Origin: Chloroflexota bacterium
GTDB lineage: Bacteria; Chloroflexota; Anaerolineae; Aggregatilineales; Phototrophicaceae
NCBI GenBank assembly: GCA_026708115.1
Contig: JAPOVL010000050.1
Coordinates: 92,876 to 156,875 of the forward strand
DNA length: 64,000 bases
Reading direction: 5' to 3'
A program made the translations under genes and the position numbers. Each line of letters begins with the position of its first letter. Within the stretch, counting starts at the first letter, position 1. The notes under the pieces were generated by a model that searched no databases, had not been told where the DNA came from, and saw nothing but the letters and a program-made list of their open reading frames with translations. This document shows positions 44,301-51,662 of the stretch, in pieces.

Positions 44301-44577
44301 TATGCCCGGTGATTTTGCGCGCTGGCTTCGCGGCCAGGTTGAGCAAACGCTCGTTTAGCGTATAGAAGCTGAAGTACTCGATGTTGAATATTGTCGACCC
44401 GGCGTTGCCTTGGTCCGCCAGTCGCCCGCGAAAACTCATTTCCTGCCGCCGATTTGCCGTTAGCACCCAGACTTTTGGCAGCGCCTGTCGCTGAACATGT
44501 ATGGCGTCAAGGAGGCCATCCACGACGGTTGCGGTCTTGTCGGCGCCAACTGGCGCCAGATACAAGTTGGCAGGCAT
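41338..44577 (-). CDS. addB: AddB-type nuclease subunit
   Basis: 1079 residues. The N-terminus (LAPVGADKTATVVDGLL) sits where AddB proteins have a P-loop, but the canonical GxxxxGK(S/T) is not intact. Helicase-like features follow (LVIVDGFDQYTPVQ). The C-terminal RecB-like nuclease has LLDYKTGATR and a likely Fe-S cluster site made of an early Cys (YGLCGFRFFAKR) and the late triplet CARYCEYARLC. That Fe-S arrangement is typical of AddB. It works with AddA, encoded next (one-base overlap). NERD-like gene upstream, nine bases away. Confidence 0.85.
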   Translation of the reverse strand: MPANLYLAPVGADKTATVVDGLLDAIHVQRQALPKVWVLTANRRQEMSFRGRLADQGNAGSTIFNIEYFSFYTLNERLLNLAAKPARKITGHTQLALLRSLTSRLNAAGELRYFGRIANTHGFIEIVADLINELKQNGVDVQQFARAGGSDKDRDIAAIYRLYQKTLIDSELVDIEGEGWLALATLRQQRDIVGDVDLVIVDGFDQYTPVQARLLAELARVVPQVDITLTSLPETAGAISRRSELTRSRLEDAHEEAGSSLHITTLPARGDDRHADIAQLGQVIFQAKPAPSGGEALRLIAMPSEAQETRAVLRAIKGQLLKGLRADDIMIALRDWDRYASYFRQGRVEYDLPLLLHNQPLLHTIPVIAVLIDLLDLAPHFRRADLLDILRSPYIDSGLSEEDIDLLDRISREQLFLRGTQHHWINMIELAADHPWIDDEQTVEATGERAENLARKLDRFLAGVTPPASADLDCYVDWLKHLIGHYPYLEDQTPDVNGKFSLGISERITDGLRPTDDFVGRDLAALNSLNDILHSLLVSGQILRTELGEPSQIEWHRFWADLKYALSNASGQSSDAVRDGRVLVTTATEARGLPHEHIYIMGLAEGLFPAEIPDDPIYLDSEREHLQSKGVQLATQAERVDDRGLFVELISLPRQSLTLSRPSFKDGKVWLESYLWRSVMQAFPKLPIETVAVGQVLPPEEAASPAELMLSMASALANGGGADVPAWYGDWLKRSPKHRLLWSQIKHGQAVERRRMSAQVSYDQFSGQLTRPVLREQTEKQLGPRRIWSASQLQDYGLCGFRFFAKRLLKLAETKEPEAGYDLLQLGLLNHDILEETYFEIGELAIRPDNLARVLEIFEPIARQKLDSAPQALGFLAGPRWQAEKAMLFKRLRALIRRDFSDASPLNRLEGDRQVYTVEYEFERLAIDLPELGEKLLVRGKIDRIDVVDDQLILLDYKTGATRIGRSEMEAGRDLQMMLYVLALQAERANMTHPSHVKASMFWHLRSLDISGAIDLDSEEDKMAIAAARAQVAQNVQAGRKGSFPVRPTKLDGGKCARYCEYARLCRVSVTSPYKNPKV

Positions 44578-44586
44578 ATTTGACCT

Positions 44587-45327
44587 TCAGCGATAAAGCA
44601 GGTTGGCGACCCGTTTCACCGTCTCGGCATCCAGGTGATCTTGCCCAAGATAGTTGTCTTGAAGATGTTGCACGAGCTTGCTGCTGTGCACGACGGGAAC
44701 CGCGGGATCGCGCAGGGTCAATTGTACCAGCGGGCTTTCGCGCGTAAAGACGATCACAGCGCGAACTGGGATGGCGGTCAACTGGAAATCGTCGAGATAC
44801 TCGCGCAGCTTCGAAACTTGAGCGGCGACTTCGTGCGTAGGATTCCAGCGCATCGGTTTCCAATTGTCTTTCGTCCGTCGACGCAACCAGTCCCCTTTGT
44901 CGTTAAAGAAGTGCCCCTTGCGTTTGCTAATGCGAAATACCAGCACGCCGTGTTTGCTGACCAGCACCGCATCGAGGTAACCGATCGGGTGCTTGCTGAT
45001 ATTGCGTATATAGACGAATTGACGGTCCAGATGGTGAACGAGCAAGGTACCCACTTCACGCGCCAGTGCGTTGTCGGTCTTCCAGGTGATCGCGCGCAAG
45101 GCCATCAAGAAAGACGCGAACACGATTCCAGTGCCGAGCGACAGAATTCCTTTTCTAGTCAGATCATATATTTGCGAGCCTGGATTGAACGGGACTACCA
45201 GATTGAAAATATGAAGCGCGATTCCCGCGATCATCACCAGCGCGCCCACAAGAAAAACGACAGCGGCAGCTATCAAGAGGTCGCGCGACCGCCTGCTCAG
45301 CCGGCGTGTTGGGGCTATGCTTTGCAT
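44587..45327 (-). CDS. Membrane protein with a degenerate NERD-like domain
   Basis: 246 residues. Two membrane segments (~15-42 and ~60-82) precede a soluble domain. Its core (IGYLDAVLVSKHGVLVFRISKRKGHFFNDKGDW) has the NERD (nuclease-related) pattern, in which an Asp is followed by a strand ending in E-x-K. Here the strand is FRISK, so the catalytic Glu looks lost. It lies nine bases upstream of addB, suggesting a link to DNA processing or simply a shared promoter. Activity as a nuclease is doubtful. Confidence 0.65.
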   Translation of the reverse strand: MQSIAPTRRLSRRSRDLLIAAAVVFLVGALVMIAGIALHIFNLVVPFNPGSQIYDLTRKGILSLGTGIVFASFLMALRAITWKTDNALAREVGTLLVHHLDRQFVYIRNISKHPIGYLDAVLVSKHGVLVFRISKRKGHFFNDKGDWLRRRTKDNWKPMRWNPTHEVAAQVSKLREYLDDFQLTAIPVRAVIVFTRESPLVQLTLRDPAVPVVHSSKLVQHLQDNYLGQDHLDAETVKRVANLLYR

Positions 45328-45447
45328 TGGCGGCAGTCCGTTTCGATAGCCTTGTATCCATTCGATGGCTCTATACTTACCATCATAAGCTTATTGCCCC
45401 CCAGCGCAAACTCTGGCGGCTGGTTCGCGCCCATTTCGCAATTTGAC

Positions 45448-45453
45448 TATAAT
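45448..45453 (+). promoter_or_regulatory. Consensus -10 box for the kinase-like gene
   Basis: TATAAT at 45448-45453, with only a poor -35 (TTCGCG) at the right distance. It would start transcription at about 45460, 100 bases ahead of the ATG at 45558. Confidence 0.35.
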
Positions 45454-45557
45454 TCTAAGAGTTGAAGGACTTCATAGCAGCGCCGTTTGGGGCGAGTGCG
45501 TATTATCCACAGCATCCACCAGATCCGTCATCAGTTGATGCGGCCAGCGAAGCAAAG

Positions 45558-46835
45558 ATGAGCAAAATACCTTCTGCAACTCCAACTGAAATCGGCCATA
45601 CAGTAGGGCAGGTGCACAAGTTCGGCGCGGCAAGCGAATCGCTATTTCGCCGGCTCTATCGCGGCTTGCATGGACGAAGCGATGTGCAAGAACATCTGCG
45701 ACAGCAGCAAGAATTGCTATTGCAACAAGCCAGGCGCAATGAAGCACTGAACAGACGACAGCGGCATTTGCAGCGTGCCTTGCACTCGCGCGCCGGTGAA
45801 TTGGAGCGACTGCACGCTGTTCTCGGCAGTGTCAACGACGGCATCATATTGCAGGACCTGAATGGCAAGGTGACGATGATGAACCGGGTCGCGCAGATCA
45901 TGCTAGGGGGTCGAAAGGCCTTTTGGGACAGCGCGCTGGGTTCGCTTTTCGAGCAGTATCGCGGGGTCACCCAGATACACGCCGAATTGATGCCCTTGGG
46001 CGAATCGGACGAGATAGCGCTCAACCATCGCATCGTGCGCGCCCAAGTTGTTGCCATCGGCGACGAAGACAAGAGACGAATCGGCAGCGTAATTATCTTG
46101 CGCGACGTCACGCACGATGCGCTGGCACAGCGCCTGAAGGACGGCTATATCTCACAAATCGCGCGCGAGCTTGAAACGCCGATGTCCATTATCAAGCTGG
46201 CCGGAGAATTGCTAAATGCCAGGCCAGAAGACGCGGCGGTCAATCGGCAACTGTTGAACAAATTGCTGTTCAACGTTGATTTGCTCGACCAGTTGGTCCT
46301 GGAATTGCTGGATATTGCCGAGATGAATGCCGGCACTTTTGACGTCAAGCGCGAAGCCGTTTCGGTCGAGGACTTCTTGTGGTCGGTCGTCCGCGGCATA
46401 AGTGTGGATCTCCAGGCGCGAGGCATTGATTTGCTGGTCATGACACGAGGCATCGGCGGATTGCGGGTTCGCGGCGACGACAAGCGTTTACAATGGGCGC
46501 TGGGGCACTTGGTCCGCAACGGCGCGCAATACAATCGTCGCGGTGGATATGTCGCTTTGGCTGCGCGCACCAGCGCCACTGCCAATAGAGCATATGTCTC
46601 GATTCGCGTCACGGACAACGGCATCGGTATCGGCGAAAAGGACTTGCCGCATATTTTCGAGCGCTTCTACCGCGGTGATAACACGCGCGTTGAAGCGGGT
46701 GAATCGCGGCAGGGCTTGGGACAGGGGCTGTATGTTGCGACGGCAATCTGTGAAGTGCATGGCGGTTTCTTGCAAGTCCGCAGCCGTCTGAATGTCGGGA
46801 GCGCCTTCACGATGGGCTTGCCCCTATACGGATAA
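45558..46835 (+). CDS. PAS-containing histidine-kinase-like protein lacking the phosphoacceptor His
   Basis: 425 residues. A coiled coil (~45-90) leads to a PAS domain (~85-190, LGSVNDGIILQDLNGKVTMMN). A HisKA-like dimerisation region follows in which the H-box reads IARELETPMSIIKLA: the His of the usual H-E-L-x-T-P is Arg203. The HATPase_c domain looks intact: N-box LGHLVRNGAQYN, G1 TDNGIGIG, F-box FERFYRG, G2 GQGLGQGLYVA. No membrane segment is seen, so it is cytoplasmic. It may be an ATP-binding regulator that acts without autophosphorylation, or on another dimer partner. A TTG at 45462 would extend the N-terminus; I prefer the ATG at 45558. No response regulator is adjacent. Confidence 0.8.
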   Translation: MSKIPSATPTEIGHTVGQVHKFGAASESLFRRLYRGLHGRSDVQEHLRQQQELLLQQARRNEALNRRQRHLQRALHSRAGELERLHAVLGSVNDGIILQDLNGKVTMMNRVAQIMLGGRKAFWDSALGSLFEQYRGVTQIHAELMPLGESDEIALNHRIVRAQVVAIGDEDKRRIGSVIILRDVTHDALAQRLKDGYISQIARELETPMSIIKLAGELLNARPEDAAVNRQLLNKLLFNVDLLDQLVLELLDIAEMNAGTFDVKREAVSVEDFLWSVVRGISVDLQARGIDLLVMTRGIGGLRVRGDDKRLQWALGHLVRNGAQYNRRGGYVALAARTSATANRAYVSIRVTDNGIGIGEKDLPHIFERFYRGDNTRVEAGESRQGLGQGLYVATAICEVHGGFLQVRSRLNVGSAFTMGLPLYG

Positions 46836-46873
46836 GGGGGCGACATTGGCAGGCCCAAGCCACAGGCGAGGGC

Positions 46874-46903
46874 GTATGGGCGAACGTGCCCGTCCGCCCA
46901 TAC
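46874..46903. repeat. Inverted repeat ahead of the NYN gene
   Basis: GTATGGGCG (46874-46882) with CGCCCATAC (46895-46903), nine perfect pairs around a 12-base loop that can itself fold as GGGC/GCCC. It may end the kinase-like transcript or be a relative of the REP-like elements, since its head is GTATGGGCG rather than GTAGGGGCG. Confidence 0.4.
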
Positions 46904-46922
46904 AAGCGGAAGTGTTTTCGAA

Positions 46923-47426
46923 ATGCCCTATCTCATTGATGGACATAACTTGATCGCCAGATTGCCTGATATTGACCTGGCCGATCCAAACGACGAAGCC
47001 AAGTTGATAATCAAGCTCAAGGGCCTGGTGGCGAAAAGGCGGGGCCGCATGCAGTGCACTGTGATCTTTGATTGCGGCCTCCCCGGCGGGTATTCCTCCA
47101 TGTCGACCAAATCTGTTCAAGTTATCTTCGCCGCGATGCAACATTCGGATGCGGACCGTTTGCTCAAACTGCATATCCGCCGCACCAAGGATCCCAAAAA
47201 CTGGACAGTCGTGTCTTCTGATCAGGCCGTGCTGGATTGTGCCCGGACACACAAGATGAAATGGCTGACCTCGGCCGAGTTTGTTGACAAATTTGCGGAA
47301 GAAAGCCCGGCTGAAGACGTCCCGGGCGAGGAAGTTGATATACAGATAACTGACGCGGAAGTGGACGAATGGATGGATCTGTTCGGCGGCGGCGAGTCTC
47401 GTTCCAGTCCAGCCGGAAATGGTTGA
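46923..47426 (+). CDS. NYN-domain (YacP-like) RNase
   Basis: 167 residues, one NYN/PIN-like domain: PYLIDGHNLIARLPDIDL at the start with the first acidic site (D of DGHN), then CTVIFDCGLPGG, ADRLLKLHIRR and TVVSSDQAVLDCARTH with further acidic residues. Firmicute YacP (Rae1) is a ribosome-associated mRNase; this protein has the same fold and length. The C-terminus is acidic and ends in a loose Gly/Ser tail. The ATG at 46923 is preceded by a weak purine run. Confidence 0.8.
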   Translation: MPYLIDGHNLIARLPDIDLADPNDEAKLIIKLKGLVAKRRGRMQCTVIFDCGLPGGYSSMSTKSVQVIFAAMQHSDADRLLKLHIRRTKDPKNWTVVSSDQAVLDCARTHKMKWLTSAEFVDKFAEESPAEDVPGEEVDIQITDAEVDEWMDLFGGGESRSSPAGNG

Positions 47427-47505
47427 CTGCGCGCAATTGCGCCTGGCGCGAGCGCAAACTGTGGCTTTACTTTGACGGCGTATCGCTGTAGCATTTGTCA
47501 CCATT

Positions 47506-47579
47506 CGGGGCGTGGCGCAGCCCGGTAGCGCGCACGGTTTGGGTCCGTGAGGTCCCCGGTTCGAATCCGGGCGCCCCGA
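47506..47579 (+). tRNA. tRNA-Pro (anticodon TGG)
   Basis: Acceptor CGGGGCG/CGCCCCG, D-arm GCGC...GCGC, anticodon arm CACGG-TTTGGGT-CCGTG with TGG, T-arm CCCGG-TTCGAAT-CCGGG, discriminator A. CCA is not encoded. First of three tRNAs in a tight cluster. Confidence 0.95.
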
Positions 47580-47598
47580 CTTCCGAAAGAGGGCGCTC

Positions 47599-47669
47599 GC
47601 GGGTATGGTGTAACGGTAGCACTCCACCCTTCCAAGGTGTCAGTACGGGTTCGAATCCCGTTACCCGCT
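47599..47669 (+). tRNA. tRNA-Gly (anticodon TCC)
   Basis: Acceptor GCGGGTA/TACCCGC, anticodon arm CCACC-CTTCCAA-GGTGT with TCC, T-arm ACGGG-TTCGAAT-CCCGT, discriminator T. Twenty bases after tRNA-Pro, so probably one transcript. Confidence 0.95.
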
Positions 47670-47727
47670 CTCAGTTGGTATCCGCATTGACTTCGTGGGT
47701 CATACTCCGTATGATGGTTCTTTACCC

Positions 47728-47800
<73 letters not shown>

Positions 47801-47878
47801 CCTCTTCGCTGTCTATGTTATTGCGCGCTTTCGTCTCTATGTATACTTGTTTTGTAGCCTAACGATCCCCTGAGCGCG

Positions 47879-48418
47879 TTGGAGGAGCTTACTCTGGAGA
47901 CCGAATCAAGCGCTCTTAATGTCGATTTCGCGCGCAAGCTGATCCGCTTTAATTCATGGGAAAACCAACGCGTCTGGGACTTGGCCATTGTGCCGCTGAC
48001 GGACGATCAGTTCCTGCGCGAGGTCGCGTTTATGCGGAGCACGGTCGCAAGTGTATGCCACCGCATCATCGATACTGAATCGGTCTGTCTGCAAAGAATC
48101 CTCGCGGTCTCCTCCGTCCCAGGCGAACGGCTTGAAGACACAGCGGATCGGGCAGCGATGGCCGCCAGGTGGATATCCCTGCGGCAGGCCTGGAATGAAT
48201 TCGCTGCGCACCTTGATGGGGAAATGTTATTCTCAAAACGTGAATTTGAGACCGAAGGCGACCGACGCGAAATGCACGTGTGGCAACTGGTGTTTGATGT
48301 CATCTATCAGGGCACGTCGCGGCGTTCGCAGGTATTGCGCTTGGTGGCGGAAGTGAATCAACCCGCAGAATTTGACCTGAGCCTGTTACAGCATTTGACG
48401 GGATTATTGCGCGGATGA
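47879..48418 (+). CDS. DinB-like protein with lost metal-binding histidines
   Basis: 179 residues, four-helix DinB/YfiT fold: a first helix with NSWENQRVWDLAIVPLTDDQF, a His in VCHRIIDTES, and the last helix HVWQLVFDVIYQGTSRRSQVL. In that last helix the family has H...HR; here these positions are Tyr and Arg, so the metal site is incomplete. The frame begins at a TTG (47879) without a ribosome site, while GGAGGAG lies just inside, six bases before an in-frame CTG (47894); the true start is unsure. The stop overlaps the next DinB-like gene (ATGA), making a paired operon. Confidence 0.7.
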   Translation: MEELTLETESSALNVDFARKLIRFNSWENQRVWDLAIVPLTDDQFLREVAFMRSTVASVCHRIIDTESVCLQRILAVSSVPGERLEDTADRAAMAARWISLRQAWNEFAAHLDGEMLFSKREFETEGDRREMHVWQLVFDVIYQGTSRRSQVLRLVAEVNQPAEFDLSLLQHLTGLLRG

Positions 48419-48915
48419 AGTCAAACATAGTCCGAACTGTCTTTGCCTACCAGTTGTACGAGGACAGACGTCTATGGGATGAAGTCATCATGCCGCTTGA
48501 CGAGTCTTTGTTTTATGTGGATACCGGTTATTCCTGGGGCAGTTTGCAGCGGGAGAGCGCCCACGTGATTGACGCCATGCACGGCTATATGCAGAGGCTG
48601 CACGGCAGCAAGCAGATCGCCAAGGCATTTGCAGTTGACAATCCGGATCGGGCGCAGGTGCGGGAACGTTGGGATGCCGTTGAAGCCGAGTGGCGCTCGT
48701 ACATAGCTCGATTCGACGATCGGGAATTCGACCGCCTGGTTGACACCGTCTATCGCGACACGCTGGTTTCTGTTCCGGTTTGGCAGTTGGTCTTTCAAGT
48801 CTTCAATCATAACACGCTTCATCGCGCCGAGATCTTACAGATCGTCGCAGCTTTGGCGGCGCCCCTCGACTTTGATTCGAGTTTCGCGCGATATTGTATT
48901 CGAAACGCGGAATAG
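48415..48915 (+). CDS. DinB-like protein, second of a tandem pair
   Basis: 166 residues with the same fold as the preceding protein (YEDRRLWDEVIMPLDESLFY, then WQLVFQVFNHNTLHRAEILQIV). In contrast to its neighbour, the last-helix histidines (FNHNTLHR) and an early His (ESAHVIDAMH) are kept, so metal binding is likely. It overlaps the first gene by ATGA. DinB-fold proteins are often thiol-dependent transferases; none can be named here. The pair probably arose by duplication, perhaps forming a heterodimer. Confidence 0.75.
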   Translation: MKSNIVRTVFAYQLYEDRRLWDEVIMPLDESLFYVDTGYSWGSLQRESAHVIDAMHGYMQRLHGSKQIAKAFAVDNPDRAQVRERWDAVEAEWRSYIARFDDREFDRLVDTVYRDTLVSVPVWQLVFQVFNHNTLHRAEILQIVAALAAPLDFDSSFARYCIRNAE

Positions 48916-48980
48916 TCCCACGCCACGCGTAAAGCCCTCGCGCGGGTTGTATTAGAACCTGGTCTCAATTCGCCCTGGTA

Positions 48981-49820
48981 TTAGCGCCAGCGCCGGTGGG
49001 TCTTGATTTGATCGTAGGCTGACTGCACTTCCTTGAAGCGCTTTTCCGCTTCGCCTTTGTCGTGCTCGCTTACATCAGGATGATACTTGCGCGCCAGATT
49101 GCGGAATGCTTCTTTGACTGCTTCTTGACCCGCGCCGACTTCAATCTCCAGCGCCAAATACGCGGCATTGATCTGTTCGGCAGGCAGTCCATTGACCTTT
49201 TGCCTGCGCTTGGTCTGATAGTGAAAGCGTTGCCGGGCGCGTTCTTCGTTTATGCGGCGTTTGAAACGAGGCGAGGCGATGTCACCGATATACCAACTGC
49301 CCCTGATATTTGTTTGAAAGTCGCGCCGCCGTACAGAAACGGCGTCGCAAGGGAATTCGGTACTATGCCAAACGATGAACTGGTTGCGCTGTGTCGTCTC
49401 GTCATAGTTGACTTGTATGAATCGAATCGCATCGTCTGCGAGCTCGTAGGCGTAGATGGCGCCCATATTCATCACGCGCAGGTCGTCTTGCCAACCTGCG
49501 ATCCTGCCGACATATCCATCGCGCGGCAATAGCCCGGCATCAGCTATGAACAATGTGCCAATGCTGGCGCCGGTGTTCTGTTTCAGGATCGACCGTATTG
49601 TTCGCGCTTTGGGCACATGATCGAGCAGGTAGACGTAGAGCCGGCTGTTCATCCAGGTTTCGACGATGACGTTCGGCTCGTGGCTACGAAAGACCAGGTT
49701 GGCCTCTGGCCGGGTCGAGGCGAATTCGACGTCCTGTATTTCGCGAAAGCGCGATTTTGCATAATCGGCGATGATATGTTGCACGCGCGGGTTCTTTCTT
49801 GTTTCGCTGTCCGGGACCAC
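48981..49820 (-). CDS. C-terminal J-domain protein with a novel N-terminal domain
   Basis: 279 residues. Residues ~1-190 form a strand-rich domain (NVIVETWMNSRLYVYLLDHVPKA, GTLFIADAGLLPRDGY, AIYAYELADDAIRFIQVN) that I do not recognise. The C-terminal ~65 residues are a J-domain with HPD at 247-249 (ARKYHPDVSEHDKGEAEKRFKEVQSAYDQIK). J-domains recruit DnaK/Hsp70 and stimulate its ATPase. Normally the J-domain is N-terminal; a C-terminal position is less common. No dnaK is near. No signal peptide. Confidence 0.75.
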   Translation of the reverse strand: MVPDSETRKNPRVQHIIADYAKSRFREIQDVEFASTRPEANLVFRSHEPNVIVETWMNSRLYVYLLDHVPKARTIRSILKQNTGASIGTLFIADAGLLPRDGYVGRIAGWQDDLRVMNMGAIYAYELADDAIRFIQVNYDETTQRNQFIVWHSTEFPCDAVSVRRRDFQTNIRGSWYIGDIASPRFKRRINEERARQRFHYQTKRRQKVNGLPAEQINAAYLALEIEVGAGQEAVKEAFRNLARKYHPDVSEHDKGEAEKRFKEVQSAYDQIKTHRRWR

Positions 49821-49949
49821 GCCATTCTAAGTCTGAAAGGTCGCTTTTGTCAAAGGGACAGCATGGTCCTATGTAACGCGCGATACGCGTGGCATGCCAG
49901 GCTGGGCTTGACCGGCAAGGCAAAAAGTGTATACTCATCAATATGAGAG

Positions 49950-50022
49950 GGGCCGTTAGCTCAACTGGCAGAGCGCCTCGTTGACGTCGAGGAGGTTACA
50001 GGTTCGAGTCCTGTACAGCCCA
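49950..50022 (+). tRNA. tRNA-Val (anticodon GAC)
   Basis: Acceptor GGGCCGT with ACAGCCC (one C-A mismatch), T8-A9, D-arm GCTC...GAGC, anticodon arm CCTCG-TTGACGT-CGAGG with GAC, T-arm ACAGG-TTCGAGT-CCTGT, discriminator A. CCA is not encoded. Confidence 0.9.
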
Positions 50023-50036
50023 AGTGACAAAACAGG

Positions 50037-50060
50037 CCGACAGCAATGTCGGTTTTTTTT
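50037..50060 (+). terminator. Rho-independent terminator of tRNA-Val
   Basis: CCGACA (50037-50042), loop GCAA, TGTCGG (50047-50052), then eight Ts. It is 15 bases beyond the tRNA. Confidence 0.9.
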
Positions 50061-50208
50061 GCGTGTCTAGTTTTGACTTATATCCTTAATCTAAGTAAAC
50101 TTCAGATATCTCTTATCTTTTCCGTCAAGGCATAAAAGGAGGTGTAATACAGCATTTCGAAGGCCAGTCTGTTGTATAGAGTTTTTGAGTTGTTGAAAGG
50201 ACTGAAAG

Positions 50209-51519
50209 ATGAGCAACAAGTTAAGTAGACGCGATTTTCTCAAGGCTGCTGCCAGCGCCAGCGGGGTCTTGGTCGCTGGTGCTACCAATATCGGCAGTTT
50301 GCCAGTATTGGGGCAGGGCGACTATCAAGGTGATTTCGTCGTCATGAGCGCCGGCGAGGCCGCGCAGCAGGCAGACTTTATCGCCAGTATCGAGGCAGCA
50401 TTTCCCGGTGTTAAGGTTGTATGGCGCAGCTTGACAAGCGAACGCTATACCGAGCTTTTCGCCGCTGCCGAGATTGCGGGCGACCAGATTGACATCATGG
50501 ACCTCAACGGGCAGGACTTGAGACGGTATGCCGTTGGCGGTCGCTTGAAGGATCTGTCTAACGTAGATTATCTGGATCGCTTCCGCCCGATTGGTCTGGA
50601 GACTTACTCCATCGGCGGAAAGCTTTGGGCGATACCGAATGGCGGCATCAGCGGTTTTCCCTTCTTCTACAATAAGCAAGCTTTGGACGCGGTCGGTTTC
50701 GAAGGCGAACCGGAGAGCTACCAGCAACTGTTGGATATGGCCGACGATCTCAAGGCGGCCGGCTACGCGCCTTTCACGCATTCCGGGCTGAACATTTATC
50801 TGTGGCCGGTCTGGCAGTTCTGGGCATATGCGCAGACCTCCGGCAACCGGCCTGTCGAGGGCACATTTGATGTCTTGACCGGCAATACCAAGTTCACCGA
50901 TCCAGAGCATCTGGCTGGTTTGGAGATATTGCAGGCCTACACCGACGACGGCATGTTCGTGGACGGTGTCAACAGTATGGATGTGCCAGCGGCGGAGTTA
51001 TCGCTGACCTCGGGCAATGCCGCATTCTGGTATCACTGGGGCGGTTGGGTTGGTTCCTATAGAATGGGGGACTTCCCCGATCTGGATCTGTCCTTTGTCA
51101 ACCCCTTGCGTTCTGTGGATGACGAGACGGTGAAACGCCAGTTGCCCGGCGGTACAGGTTGGGCCACCGGTATCTATTCGCGGATCGCGCCTGAACGAGA
51201 AGCGCTCGCCTGGTCCATCTTGGATTTCTGGACGACCGACGAGATGGTCGCCTTACGCAACGCCGTCTACGCCGACGCAGTGTCGACCAATATTGGCGTC
51301 CAGCCCAGCGATGATCCGTTGTCTATTCGCTATGGCGAGATTTCGGCGCCCAATCAGTTTGTCTATCTTGATTGGTTCTGGCCGCCGGAAATCACCCGCG
51401 CCTTCCAGGAACAGCAGCAAGGCATTGTCGCCAAGACAGTCACCGCGAGCGAAGCCGCCGCGAACATTCAGGGCGTATTGGATGAACTCTACGCCGACGG
51501 CTACGAATTCGAGTTTTAG
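50209..51519 (+). CDS. Sugar ABC transporter substrate-binding protein (family 1), Tat-type signal
   Basis: 436 residues. The N-terminus KLSRRDFLKAAASASGVLVAGA is a twin-arginine signal (SRRDFLK). The mature part has the family-1 (MalE-like) pattern: YTELFAAAEIAGDQIDIMDLNGQDLRRYA, WAIPNGGISGFPFFYNKQALDAVGFEGEPESYQQLLDMADDLK, and a C-terminal helical lobe. It binds oligosaccharides or sugar derivatives. GAAAGGA precedes the ATG at 50209. It is followed by two permeases and a glycosidase on the same strand, making one transport and degradation locus. Confidence 0.9.
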   Translation: MSNKLSRRDFLKAAASASGVLVAGATNIGSLPVLGQGDYQGDFVVMSAGEAAQQADFIASIEAAFPGVKVVWRSLTSERYTELFAAAEIAGDQIDIMDLNGQDLRRYAVGGRLKDLSNVDYLDRFRPIGLETYSIGGKLWAIPNGGISGFPFFYNKQALDAVGFEGEPESYQQLLDMADDLKAAGYAPFTHSGLNIYLWPVWQFWAYAQTSGNRPVEGTFDVLTGNTKFTDPEHLAGLEILQAYTDDGMFVDGVNSMDVPAAELSLTSGNAAFWYHWGGWVGSYRMGDFPDLDLSFVNPLRSVDDETVKRQLPGGTGWATGIYSRIAPEREALAWSILDFWTTDEMVALRNAVYADAVSTNIGVQPSDDPLSIRYGEISAPNQFVYLDWFWPPEITRAFQEQQQGIVAKTVTASEAAANIQGVLDELYADGYEFEF

Positions 51520-51534
51520 TCAACCCAAGTCTTT

Positions 51535-51571
51535 TCAAGGGGGTAAGAGCGAAGTTTCTTACCCCTCTTGA
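51535..51571 (+). terminator. Intercistronic hairpin between sugar binding protein and permease
   Basis: TCAAGGGGGTAAG (51535-51547) pairs with CTTACCCCTCTTGA (51558-51571), 13 pairs with a single bulge and a ten-base loop, 15 bases past the stop. No T-run follows, so it most likely protects the upstream mRNA or attenuates the permease genes. Confidence 0.55.
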
Positions 51572-51662
51572 CGTATCTGTCCGTACTCGCGGATATCACG
51601 CATCAGCAAGAAGTCAAGTCGTGCATCGCTCTAGTCACTTGTGATTATGAGGATTAAGGCAC

